Positions 1 through 6,685 of a stretch of 10,355 nt of DNA are shown here, one piece after another. The translations under genes were made by a program, and so were the position numbers. A model generated the notes under the pieces. The model saw nothing but the letters and a program-made list of their open reading frames with translations. It made no database searches and was not told the origin of the DNA. Origin of the DNA: CBDCFL01 sp050300875 (GTDB lineage: Bacteria > Pseudomonadota > Alphaproteobacteria > Rhodobacterales > Rhodobacteraceae); assembly GCA_050300875.1 (NCBI GenBank), contig JBNKYL010000263.1, positions 1 through 10,355 of the forward strand. The letters are read 5' to 3'. Each line of letters starts with the position of its first letter. The first letter of the stretch is position 1.

Positions 1-1
1 C

Positions 2-292
2 CAATTGCAGATCCGCGCGCGTGGGCGTGTCGAAGTCCTTGGCCCCTGGGCCGCCGATGAAATCTGGGCCACCCTGCCCTTTGCCAGCAAAGGCAATTAC
101 GGGGTTGCGCCGGTACCCGGTACGCCGATTGCGCATGCGCAGGATTATGACCGCGTGCCCGACCGCGCCCGCCTTGCCGTGATCGCGCTTCATGTTGATG
201 AAATTGACGCCGTCCAACTGGCGGAACCGCACCATATCCGCGCCCGTTTCCGCGAACTAGATGATTGGGCGGGCCAATGGCTGGCCCCGTGA
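2..292 (+). CDS. Pyridoxamine 5'-phosphate oxidase-like FMN protein, C-terminal part (5' end outside window)
   Basis: The reading frame is already open at the window edge (codon CAA at 2-4), so the real start lies upstream and the TTG at 5 is internal. About 96 residues remain, ending at TGA 290-292. The sequence runs through a beta strand (QIRARGRVEVLG), then LPFASKGNYGVAPVPGTPI, then a second strand (RLAVIALHVDEIDAVQLAE) and a closing RARF...WLAP. This order resembles the C-terminal half of small PNPOx-like flavin-binding split-barrel proteins, where the strand after the PGTP segment packs the barrel and the final RARF segment lies near the flavin. Members of this family reduce or oxidise unknown substrates with FMN; true PdxH activity should not be assumed. 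The gene ends 23 bases before selD on the same strand, so co-transcription is possible but unproven. The family call is from sequence resemblance only, and half the protein is missing. Confidence 0.6.
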   Translation, partial: QLQIRARGRVEVLGPWAADEIWATLPFASKGNYGVAPVPGTPIAHAQDYDRVPDRARLAVIALHVDEIDAVQLAEPHHIRARFRELDDWAGQWLAP

Positions 293-315
293 CGGCAGAT
301 TGAACGAGCATTCCG

Positions 316-2493
316 ATGCATTTGCCCCTTCCCCTGACACGTGACCTTGTGCTGATCGGCGGTGGCCACGCCCATGCGCTGGTCTTGCGCATGTGGGGCA
401 TGAAACCCTTGGCGGGCGTACGCGTGACGGTGATCAATCCCGGCCCACAAGCACCCTATAGTGGCATGTTGCCGGGGCTGGTGGCCGGGCATTACGAAAC
501 TGACGACCTGATGATCGATCTGGTGAAGCTTGGCCAGTTTTCCGGGGCGCGGCTAATCGTGGATCATGCGGTGGGTATTGACCGGGCCGCGCGGCAGGTC
601 GTGCTGAAGTCGGGACGGTGCATTCGGTATGACGTCTTGTCCGTCGATGTCGGGATTTCAACCGAAATGCCGAACCTGCCCGGATTTGCAGCGCATGGCG
701 TGCCGGTCAAGCCGATGATCGCCTTTCACGAACAATGGCTGGCCTTTCTGGACCGGGTCGCGGCAGGGAACGCGCAACCGAAAGCGGTGGTGATCGGCGG
801 CGGGGTTGGTGGGATCGAGATCGCGATGGCGATGGCGCATCGGATGCGTGATTTTCCCGGGTGCGAGGTCACGCTGATCCAGCGCAGCCATTTGCTGGGC
901 GGCGAGAGCCCGCGCGTGGCGCGCAAGTTGCGAGCGGAAATGGCGCGGCGCGGCGTGACACTGATCGAAGGCAAGGCCGTGAGAGAATTGGCCGAAGGTC
1001 GGGTGATCATGGACGGCGGTGACGCCATCGCATCGGATTTCACAACCGGAATAGCGGGTGCGCGCCCGGCGGGTTGGCTGGCGGACACCGGGCTTTCGGT
1101 GACCGATGGCTACGTCGACGTCGGTCCGACCCTGCAGACACCGGATGATGCGGATATTTTCGCAGCGGGCGACTGTGCGCATCTGAGCCATGCGCCGCGC
1201 CCCAAGGCCGGGGCTTACGCGGTGCGGGCAGCAACTCCGTTGTTTGAAAATCTGCGCGCTCGGTTGATGGGGCGCCGGCCCGGCCCCTTCCATCCCCAGG
1301 GTGATTTTCTGAAGCTCATGGCACTCGGCGGGAAGTCCGCGATTGCCGAGAAACGCGGGATCTACCTTGGCGGGCCGCTGATGTGGCGTTGGAAAGATCG
1401 CATCGATCGCGGGTTCATGGCGAAGTTTCACCAGCTACTACCGATGGCCGGGGCCAACCTGCCCGCTGATCACGCGCTGGGACTGCCCGAAGCGCTTGGC
1501 GACAAGCCGATGTGCGGAGGCTGCGGGTCCAAGGTCGGCGGGTCTGTTCTGGACGCTGAATTGGCACGGCTGGCCGACCCGAAACGCGACGATGTTCTGG
1601 CCGGTGCTGGTGATGACGCGGCCTGGTTGAAAGGCCCCGGCGGAAAGTCACAGTTGATCAGCACCGATCATCTGCGCGTTTTCACAGCCGATCCAAGGAT
1701 GATGGCGCGCATCGCCGCGATCCATGCGCTGGGGGATATCTGGGCCAAGGGGGCGGCCCCTCAGGTCGCGCTCGCAACGCTGGTCCTTCCGCGTCTGTCA
1801 CAGGAAATGCAGGCTGACATGCTGGCCGAGATCACTGCCGGCGCAGGCGAGGTCTTTGCCGCCGAGGGCGCAGCGATTGTCGGCGGACACACATCGGTGG
1901 GCGCGGAACTGACGGTTGGCTTCACCGTAACCGGACTGGCAGACCGGCCAATCGGTTTGGATGGCGGACAACCGGGTGATCGGCTGGTCCTGACCAAGCC
2001 CATTGGCAGCGGCACGGTGATGGCGGGTGCTATGGCGCTGAAGGCACGGGGCGATTGGGTTCTGGCTGCCCTAGCGTCAATGTCGAAACCGCAGGGCGAT
2101 GCCGCCCGCATCCTGGCGGATGTGGCCCATGCGATGACGGATGTCACCGGCTTCGGACTGGCCGGCCACGCGCTGGATATCGCGCGCGCCTCGGGCGTGC
2201 AGATCGGGCTGAACGTGTCCCACATACCGTATTTACCAGGTGCAACCGCCTTGGCAGCGGATGGCGTGCGTTCGACGCTTTTTGCGGATAACCTGGCCTT
2301 GGCACCCACGCTTTTGCGCCCCGACTGTCCGGAAACCGCCCTGCTCTTCGATCCGCAAACGGCGGGCGGGTTGCTTGCCCTGGTGCCCGATGCGGCGGTG
2401 CAGGACATTGTGTCCTCGCTGACAAAGGCAGGCTATGTGGCGGCAATCATCGGGTACGCGGAAGCCGGCGAAGGACGCGTCATTTTGGCTTGA
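316..2493 (+). CDS. selD: Selenide, water dikinase fused to an N-terminal NADH-dehydrogenase-like FAD domain
   Basis: Two-domain protein of 725 residues. Residues 1 to about 380 form a pyridine-nucleotide-disulfide oxidoreductase-type flavoprotein: an FAD Rossmann motif (GGGHAH, 15-20), a second nucleotide-binding motif (VVIGGGVGG, 158-166) and the FAD-binding DIFAAGDCAH (280-289). Residues about 396-725 are SelD, which makes selenophosphate from selenide, ATP and water. The catalytic loop CGGCGSK places Cys403 and Lys406 at the positions of E. coli Cys17 and Lys20; the second E. coli cysteine (Cys19) is Ser here. Asp433/Asp434 (GDDAA), Asp451 (STDH), GGHTS (523-527) and TDVTGFG (608-614) are the expected ATP/metal-binding motifs. 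No in-frame TGA is present, so this is a Cys-type, not Sec-type, enzyme. SelD proteins with such an N-terminal extension are known in several bacteria; the domain is thought to supply or handle reduced selenium, but that is unproven. The ribosome site is weak (GAACGAG). The ATG at 316 is chosen because it sits just before the first Rossmann strand. Confidence 0.95.
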   Translation: MHLPLPLTRDLVLIGGGHAHALVLRMWGMKPLAGVRVTVINPGPQAPYSGMLPGLVAGHYETDDLMIDLVKLGQFSGARLIVDHAVGIDRAARQVVLKSGRCIRYDVLSVDVGISTEMPNLPGFAAHGVPVKPMIAFHEQWLAFLDRVAAGNAQPKAVVIGGGVGGIEIAMAMAHRMRDFPGCEVTLIQRSHLLGGESPRVARKLRAEMARRGVTLIEGKAVRELAEGRVIMDGGDAIASDFTTGIAGARPAGWLADTGLSVTDGYVDVGPTLQTPDDADIFAAGDCAHLSHAPRPKAGAYAVRAATPLFENLRARLMGRRPGPFHPQGDFLKLMALGGKSAIAEKRGIYLGGPLMWRWKDRIDRGFMAKFHQLLPMAGANLPADHALGLPEALGDKPMCGGCGSKVGGSVLDAELARLADPKRDDVLAGAGDDAAWLKGPGGKSQLISTDHLRVFTADPRMMARIAAIHALGDIWAKGAAPQVALATLVLPRLSQEMQADMLAEITAGAGEVFAAEGAAIVGGHTSVGAELTVGFTVTGLADRPIGLDGGQPGDRLVLTKPIGSGTVMAGAMALKARGDWVLAALASMSKPQGDAARILADVAHAMTDVTGFGLAGHALDIARASGVQIGLNVSHIPYLPGATALAADGVRSTLFADNLALAPTLLRPDCPETALLFDPQTAGGLLALVPDAAVQDIVSSLTKAGYVAAIIGYAEAGEGRVILA

Positions 2494-2500
2494 GCGGGGC

Positions 2501-2521
2501 CAGATTTTTGCTAAAAATCTG
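2501..2521. terminator. AT-rich perfect hairpin in the selD/mnmH convergent gap
   Basis: CAGATTTTT and AAAAATCTG form a perfect 9-bp stem around a 3-base loop (GCT), beginning 8 bases after the selD stop. The stem is AT-rich and has no separate T tract after it, so it is not a textbook intrinsic terminator. Its place between two converging genes suggests a transcript 3'-end structure acting on one or both strands. Together with the GC-rich hairpin at 2536-2553 it fills nearly all of the gap. Confidence 0.4.
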
Positions 2522-2535
2522 CATGTCATGTGGGG

Positions 2536-2553
2536 GCCGCGCTACCGCGCGGC
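2536..2553. terminator. GC-rich hairpin over the mnmH stop codon
   Basis: GCCGCGC and GCGCGGC form a perfect 7-bp stem with a 4-base loop (TACC on the plus strand). On the minus strand the loop is GGTA and contains the start of the mnmH TAG stop (2544-2542). About 20 bases further along the minus transcript comes ATTTTT of the second hairpin. It is plausibly part of the mnmH 3'-end signal, but the distance from stem to T tract is too long for a standard intrinsic terminator. Confidence 0.35.
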
Positions 2554-3621
2554 GGGTTGCAGTCTGTCCACATCGGCGCGCAACACTGCGTAAGCCAGTT
2601 GGCCCGCCAAGCGCTCCAGATCTGGCGCCGCAAGGTCAGGGGTTTCGACAACTTCGACCGCCTGCGGGTGCGATTTCCGGGTGCGCGAGTAACGCGGGTC
2701 GTAGTGCTGTTCGATTAGCTCGGCGGCAAGATCATCAAGCGCCCCACCTTGATAGAGCTGACGCCAGTGATTCACCTTTTCAACCCCGTGATATGGCACC
2801 AATGCGGCCAGAACCGCGCCTAGCCGGTCGGGATCGGCCAACGCATCGTCATAGGCCCGGACCAGATAGGCCGCTCGTGCGAGGACCGGGGCGGATATGG
2901 CCACGCGCGGAGCGGTTTTCATTACGTCCCAGACTGACGGCGGCACGATCAGGTCGCCGATTTTGGACGATTCCGCCTCGACGACGACGGGGCGCACCGG
3001 GTCAAGCCGGTGCAACGCCTGCGCCAGCAGCGATTCAAACGCCTTTTGCGCCGGTTGCGGATGGGACATCGCCCCGAAAAGCGAGCCACGATGCGCAGCC
3101 AAACCTTCGAGGTCGAGCACTTGCAAGCCTTGGCGTTGGAGATGCCCAAGTAGTTCTGTCTTGGCGGTACCGGTATTGCCATCAAGCACCACGAACCTAT
3201 GCGGCAATGGCCGTTCATGCAGGAAATCGGCAACCATTCTGCGATAGGTTCTGTAGCCGCCTTCGACGAGGCCGACGCGCCAGCCCACCTGCGCCAGGAT
3301 CGAGGCAAAGGACCCCGACCTTTGCCCCCCGCGCCAGCAATAGACCAGCGGTCGCCAGCCGCCGGGTTTGTCGGCCAATGGGCCTGCAAGATGGGCCGCG
3401 GCGTTGGCCGCAACCAGCGACGCGCCCAGAACGCGAGCCTGAAAAGGGCTTTGCTGTTTGTAAACCGTGCCGACGACTGCACGTTGTTCATTGTCCAGCA
3501 CCGGCAGGCTAACCGCCCCCGGCCAGTGATCTTCGGCATACTCGGCCGGGCTACGCACGTCGATCACGGTGTCGAATCCGTGGGCGTATACCTCGGACAG
3601 GTTTGAAAAGCGGCGGTTCAT
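2542..3621 (-). CDS. mnmH: tRNA 2-selenouridine synthase (rhodanese + P-loop)
   Basis: 359 residues, the usual size for MnmH (also SelU, YbbB). The enzyme replaces sulfur of 2-thiouridine at the tRNA wobble position with selenium, using selenophosphate and passing through a geranylated intermediate. An N-terminal rhodanese domain (about 5-135) carries DVRSPAEY (21-28) and the active loop YCWRGGQRS with Cys95, matching E. coli Cys97. The family-typical stretch between them (DNEQRAVVGTVYKQQSPFQA, 43-62) is present. A P-loop follows (GNTGTAKT, 148-155), then DLEGLAAHRGSLFG (170-183). The Walker A glycine before the lysine is Ala153 here. The selenium donor gene selD lies tail to tail, 48 bases away. 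The CBS-domain gene ends 9 bases upstream, and no clear Shine-Dalgarno precedes the ATG at 3621, so translation probably couples to that gene. The start is supported by its closeness to the first rhodanese strand. Confidence 0.95.
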   Translation of the reverse strand: MNRRFSNLSEVYAHGFDTVIDVRSPAEYAEDHWPGAVSLPVLDNEQRAVVGTVYKQQSPFQARVLGASLVAANAAAHLAGPLADKPGGWRPLVYCWRGGQRSGSFASILAQVGWRVGLVEGGYRTYRRMVADFLHERPLPHRFVVLDGNTGTAKTELLGHLQRQGLQVLDLEGLAAHRGSLFGAMSHPQPAQKAFESLLAQALHRLDPVRPVVVEAESSKIGDLIVPPSVWDVMKTAPRVAISAPVLARAAYLVRAYDDALADPDRLGAVLAALVPYHGVEKVNHWRQLYQGGALDDLAAELIEQHYDPRYSRTRKSHPQAVEVVETPDLAAPDLERLAGQLAYAVLRADVDRLQPAAR

Positions 3622-3623
3622 GC

Positions 3624-3643
3624 CATGGGGCTAATGCCCCATG
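3624..3643 (-). promoter_or_regulatory. Perfect hairpin across the CBS-gene stop and mnmH start junction
   Basis: CATGGGGC and GCCCCATG make a perfect 8-bp stem with a 4-base loop (TAAT on the plus strand, ATTA in the mRNA). In the minus-strand mRNA it covers the last codons and TAG stop (3633-3631) of the CBS gene and ends 2 bases before the mnmH ATG (3621). The only purine run that might serve as a ribosome site (GGGG, 3640-3637) is inside the stem. Ribosomes finishing the CBS gene would melt the hairpin and could restart at mnmH. The structure is seen; its coupling role is inferred. Confidence 0.4.
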
Positions 3644-4065
3644 ATCATCCCTTCAAGGGCATCTTTTTCCATCGACAGTTCGGACAGTCGTGCCTTGACC
3701 ACATCGCCGATGGAAATTAGCCCCACCATGTGATTGCCATCCATCACCGGCATATGGCGGAAACGACCGTCGGTCATCTTCTGCAGAACCGCGTCGGTGG
3801 TTTCATCGCCTGTGCAACCGATAATCTTTTTGGTCATCAACTCGCCGACCGCCCCATCCAGGCAGGTCACACCCGTTCGCCCCAATTCACGCACGATATC
3901 GCGTTCGGAAATGATCCCGTCGACGGATTTGCCATCGCTGGACACAACCAAAGCACCGATGCGTTTCGACGAAAGTTCGCCCGCCGCTTCGGACACTTTC
4001 GCATCAGGGGAAATCGTGGCCACATCCTTGATGGCCTTCGTTGAAAGGATTTGGGAAACGAGCAT
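3631..4065 (-). CDS. Two-CBS-domain protein
   Basis: Small soluble protein made almost only of a CBS pair (Bateman module). CBS1 covers about residues 11-62 and ends in DGIISERDIVREL; CBS2 covers about 78-128 and ends in VGLISIGDVVK. Such stand-alone pairs bind adenine nucleotides (AMP, ATP, SAM and similar) and regulate partners; this one has no fused enzyme. The frame can be extended to a GTG at 4092 (153 residues), but the ATG at 4065 (144 residues) is preferred. It has AGAAAGG 8 bases upstream, the protein then begins MLVSQIL directly before CBS1, and nothing like a ribosome site precedes the GTG. It ends 9 bases before mnmH and starts 48 bases after the LysR gene on the same strand. The short spacing suggests shared transcription with mnmH; a functional link to tRNA selenation is not established. 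The partner and ligand are unknown. Confidence 0.85.
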   Translation of the reverse strand: MLVSQILSTKAIKDVATISPDAKVSEAAGELSSKRIGALVVSSDGKSVDGIISERDIVRELGRTGVTCLDGAVGELMTKKIIGCTGDETTDAVLQKMTDGRFRHMPVMDGNHMVGLISIGDVVKARLSELSMEKDALEGMIMGH

Positions 4066-4073
4066 GCGCAGTG

Positions 4074-4080
4074 CCTTTCT
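4074..4080 (-). promoter_or_regulatory. Shine-Dalgarno that fixes the CBS-protein start
   Basis: On the minus strand AGAAAGG lies 8 bases before the ATG at 4065. It lies inside the frame that would be opened by the upstream GTG at 4092, which has no such site. This favours the shorter 144-residue protein. Confidence 0.5.
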
Positions 4081-4113
4081 CTTGAAATTCACATGGGCTG
4101 AGCGTCGCCCCGT

Positions 4114-5022
4114 TCACAGATTCGTGTCAAGCAATGCTTCCAATCGCGCAACTTCGGCCCGGATCCCGGCCGCCAGCGCGTCGGCCACCCTTACCTGCCG
4201 TTCGACATGCAGGTCGTCGGCATGGCGGATCAGGTGAAACGACCGCGTGAAGGCGACCTGATCGGCCAGGACCGGCACAAGATCAGGCGCGAAAGGCAGT
4301 ATAAAGTCGTGGGTGATCCCCACCCCGCCCCGATGGCGCAGAAACCCAAGTTGCACAGACACCAGGTTCGACGCTAGTGCCACGCGATCAACGCCAATCT
4401 CAGACAGAAAGTCCAGTTCGGGGTAGAAGATCAGGTCCTGAATATACCCCACGAACGGATGGCTTTTCAGATCGGTCTTGCTTCGGATCGGCGGATGTTC
4501 GGCCAAATAGTCACGCGAGGCAGCCAGGTGCAAGTGGTAGTCGGTCACCTTGCGCACATGCAGCCGTCCGGTGGCCGGGGGCGAAACCGTGATGGCAATG
4601 TCGGCCTCGCGCTTCGACAGATTGATAACGCGGGGCAAGGCCACGACCTGCAATTCCAGTTCCGGGTGCGCCCGCGCAATGGCGGCGCAGACCTGGGGCA
4701 GGATGTAGCTGGCACAACCGTCCGTCGCACCAATTCGAACCTGCCCGGTCAGCCCCCCGGTCTCGCCAGTAAGCCCATCCAATCCCTGCCGCACCGATTG
4801 TTCAGCCCGTTCGGCATGTGCCAATAATTGCACGCCGGGTTCGGTCAGCCCGTAGCCCTTGGGTGACTTGGTGAACAGACGCGCGCCTGCAGCTTGTTCC
4901 AGCCGCGCAATACGCCGGCCCACGGTGGCCGGGTCGCGCTTCAACATCTTCCCTGCGCCGGACAGGCTTTCCGCGCGCGCAACGGCCAAGAAAATTCGCA
5001 AGTCGTCCCAGTCCGGTTCCAT
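4114..5022 (-). CDS. LysR-family transcriptional regulator
   Basis: 302 residues, standard LysR-type length. The N-terminal winged helix-turn-helix spans about residues 5-65 (DDLRIFLAVARAESLSGAGK, then PATVGRRIARLEQAAGARLF, then GYGLTEPG). A linker helix leads to the periplasmic-binding-protein-like effector domain (about 90-295; TGQVRIGATDG, then ADIAITVSPP). The gene diverges from mmsA, and the 95 bases between them carry a 12-bp palindrome matching the T-N11-A LysR box, 8 bases before this ATG. By the usual LysR arrangement it probably controls mmsA and itself; its inducer cannot be read. AGGGA just before the ATG at 5022 serves as a short-spaced ribosome site. Downstream on the same strand, after 48 bases without a convincing terminator, come the CBS gene and mnmH, so read-through into them is possible. 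Confidence 0.9.
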   Translation of the reverse strand: MEPDWDDLRIFLAVARAESLSGAGKMLKRDPATVGRRIARLEQAAGARLFTKSPKGYGLTEPGVQLLAHAERAEQSVRQGLDGLTGETGGLTGQVRIGATDGCASYILPQVCAAIARAHPELELQVVALPRVINLSKREADIAITVSPPATGRLHVRKVTDYHLHLAASRDYLAEHPPIRSKTDLKSHPFVGYIQDLIFYPELDFLSEIGVDRVALASNLVSVQLGFLRHRGGVGITHDFILPFAPDLVPVLADQVAFTRSFHLIRHADDLHVERQVRVADALAAGIRAEVARLEALLDTNL

Positions 5023-5029
5023 CTATCCC

Positions 5030-5041
5030 TGCAAATTTGCA
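5030..5041. promoter_or_regulatory. 12-bp palindrome, likely LysR operator
   Basis: TGCAAATTTGCA is a perfect 12-bp inverted repeat; with the next A (5042) it fits the T-N11-A box known for LysR-type regulators. It lies in the divergent gap, 8 bases before the LysR start and 76 bases before the mmsA start, a place suited to autorepression and to activation of mmsA. A shorter TGCAA recurs at 5080-5084. Binding is inferred. Confidence 0.55.
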
Positions 5042-5050
5042 AAACCCCTT

Positions 5051-5078
5051 TGGAAAACTGCCCCTTTTCCGTGGAAAA
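5051..5078. promoter_or_regulatory. TGGAAAA direct repeats with interleaved inverted copy upstream of mmsA
   Basis: TGGAAAA occurs at 5051-5057 and again at 5072-5078, exactly 21 bases apart (two helical turns). TTTTCC, the inverse of GGAAAA, sits between them at 5065-5070, giving TTTTCC-GT-GGAAAA. This is a plausible second site for the LysR protein or another regulator, near where the mmsA promoter must lie. No confident -35/-10 pair could be picked out. Confidence 0.3.
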
Positions 5079-5117
5079 ATGCAAGGGTAGTTTGGCGCCA
5101 GATCTAGGAGGACCCCC

Positions 5118-6617
5118 ATGAAAGACATCAACCATTTCATCGACGGCAAAATGGTCGCCGGCACTTCGGGCCGCTTCACCGATGTGTTCAACCCTGCCAC
5201 CGGCGAAGTTCAGGCCCGCGTGGCGCTGGCCAGCACGGCTGAGGTTGACGATGCCGTCGCCCGCGCCGCCGCCGCGCAGGTCGACTGGGCCGCAACCAAC
5301 CCGCAGCGCCGGGCGCGTGTGATGATGAAGTTCGCCGCACTTATCAATGAAAACATGGACAAATTGGCCGAAGCGTTGAGCGCCGAGCACGGCAAGACCT
5401 TGCCCGATGCACGCGGCGACGTGCAGCGCGGACTGGAGGTCGTCGAAGTCTGCATGGGCGCGCCCCACATGCTGAAAGGCGAGTACATGAACGACGGCGG
5501 TCCGGGCATCGACCTGTATTCGATGCGTCAACCGCTGGGCGTTGTGGCCGCGATTACGCCGTTCAACTTCCCTGTGATGATCCCGCTTTGGAAAATGGCC
5601 CCGGCGCTGGCTTCGGGCAATGCTGTCGTGCTGAAACCGTCCGAACGCTGCCCGACCGTGCCGCTGATGCTGGCTGAACTGGTGCAGGAAGCCGGTCTGC
5701 CCGACGGCGTGCTGCAAGTCGTGAACGGCGACAAGGAAGCTGTCGATGCACTGTTGGACAACGATACAATCCAGGCGGTTGGCTTCGTGGGCTCGACTCC
5801 AATCGCGCAATATATTTATGGTCGCGCCGCCACGAATGGCAAACGTGCACAATGCTTCGGCGGCGCCAAGAACCACATGATCATCATGCCTGACGCCGAC
5901 ATGGACAAGGCCGCAGACGCACTGATCGGGTCCAGCTATGGCGCGGCAGGCGAACGCTGCATGGCCATTTCGGTGGCCGTGCCGGTTGGCGACAAAACCG
6001 CAGATGCACTGATCGAACGGCTGATCCCGCGCATCGAGAAGCTGAAGGTCGGCCCCTACACCGCTGGCGAGGATGTGGACTATGGCCCGGTCATCACCCA
6101 GGCCTCGCAGACCCGGATCAAGGGACTGATCACGTCCGGCGTCGAACAAGGCGCGACGCTCGTGCGCGACGGGCGCGATTTCAGCCTGCAGGGCTATGAA
6201 AACGGCTTCTTCGTCGGCCCGACGCTTTTCGACAATGTCACGCCTGACATGGATATCTACAAGGAAGAGATCTTTGGCCCGGTGCTGAGCCAGGTGCGCA
6301 CGCAGAGCTACGAAGAAGCGCTGAAGCTGACCATGGAAAACCAATACGGCAACGGCACGTCGATCTTTACCGCGGATGGCGACACAGCCCGCGACTTCGC
6401 GACCCGTGTCAATGTCGGCATGGTCGGCATCAACTTCCCGATCCCGGTGCCGCTTTCCTATTTCACTTTCGGTGGTTGGAAGAAGTCGGCCTTTGGCGAC
6501 CTAAACCAGTATGGCCCCGATGCTTTCCGCTTCTACACCAAGACCAAGACAGTCACGGCACGCTGGTTCTCCGGCATCAAGGAAGGCGGCGAATTTGCTT
6601 TCAAGGCGATGGACTGA
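5118..6617 (+). CDS. mmsA: CoA-acylating methylmalonate-semialdehyde dehydrogenase
   Basis: 499 residues, full length for the aldehyde dehydrogenase superfamily branch that converts (methyl)malonate semialdehyde, NAD+ and CoA to propionyl-CoA or acetyl-CoA plus CO2. It acts late in valine, thymine/uracil or inositol breakdown. Visible features are the oxyanion-hole TPFNFP with Asn150, the cofactor lysine in LKPSER (Lys173), FVGSTP (223-228) and the catalytic GERCMAIS with Cys281. Where hydrolytic aldehyde dehydrogenases have a general-base Glu, the segment reads FGGAKNH (248-253). This is characteristic of the CoA-dependent group, which uses CoA rather than water for deacylation. EEIFGPVL near the C-terminus is also conserved. 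A strong AGGAGG (5106-5111) stands 6 bases before the ATG. No valine- or inositol-pathway partners lie in the window, so mmsA versus iolA use is not decided. It appears monocistronic, ending in a strong terminator, and is probably controlled by the divergent LysR gene. Confidence 0.95.
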   Translation: MKDINHFIDGKMVAGTSGRFTDVFNPATGEVQARVALASTAEVDDAVARAAAAQVDWAATNPQRRARVMMKFAALINENMDKLAEALSAEHGKTLPDARGDVQRGLEVVEVCMGAPHMLKGEYMNDGGPGIDLYSMRQPLGVVAAITPFNFPVMIPLWKMAPALASGNAVVLKPSERCPTVPLMLAELVQEAGLPDGVLQVVNGDKEAVDALLDNDTIQAVGFVGSTPIAQYIYGRAATNGKRAQCFGGAKNHMIIMPDADMDKAADALIGSSYGAAGERCMAISVAVPVGDKTADALIERLIPRIEKLKVGPYTAGEDVDYGPVITQASQTRIKGLITSGVEQGATLVRDGRDFSLQGYENGFFVGPTLFDNVTPDMDIYKEEIFGPVLSQVRTQSYEEALKLTMENQYGNGTSIFTADGDTARDFATRVNVGMVGINFPIPVPLSYFTFGGWKKSAFGDLNQYGPDAFRFYTKTKTVTARWFSGIKEGGEFAFKAMD

Positions 6618-6639
6618 TCCTTCGCCCACCGCCGAAAAC

Positions 6640-6672
6640 AAAAACGGCCCCAAATCGGGGCCGTTTTTTTTT
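6640..6672. terminator. Bidirectional rho-independent terminator
   Basis: CGGCCCC (6645-6651) and GGGGCCG (6657-6663) form a 7-bp GC stem with a 5-base loop, extended by flanking A/T pairs, and nine T follow on the plus strand (6664-6672). On the minus strand the matching tract is TTTTT-G-TTTT. It lies 27 bases after the mmsA stop and 22 bases beyond the stop of the opposing VPLPA-CTERM gene, so it can end both transcripts. Confidence 0.9.
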
Positions 6673-6685
6673 CTATCATGATATC

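Noticed and set aside
658..1431. 257-codon open frame on the minus strand inside selD
   Set aside because: Antisense shadow of the flavoprotein domain; its composition is atypical and there is no supporting motif.
1513..1533. Possible selenocysteine in the SelD active loop
   Set aside because: The catalytic positions are ordinary TGC cysteine codons, and no in-frame TGA occurs in the gene.
2490..3512. 340-codon open frame on the plus strand opposite mnmH
   Set aside because: The product is Pro/Arg/Ala-rich and has no domain, while mnmH on the other strand has intact rhodanese and P-loop motifs.
4066..4113. Possible terminator between the LysR and CBS genes
   Set aside because: Only a 4-bp GGGC/GCCC pairing without a T tract was seen, so termination there is not supported.
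4941..6344. 467-codon open frame on the minus strand opposite mmsA
   Set aside because: The plus strand encodes an unmistakable full-length dehydrogenase. The antisense product is rich in His and Arg without a recognisable domain, as expected for a mirror frame of a GC-rich gene.
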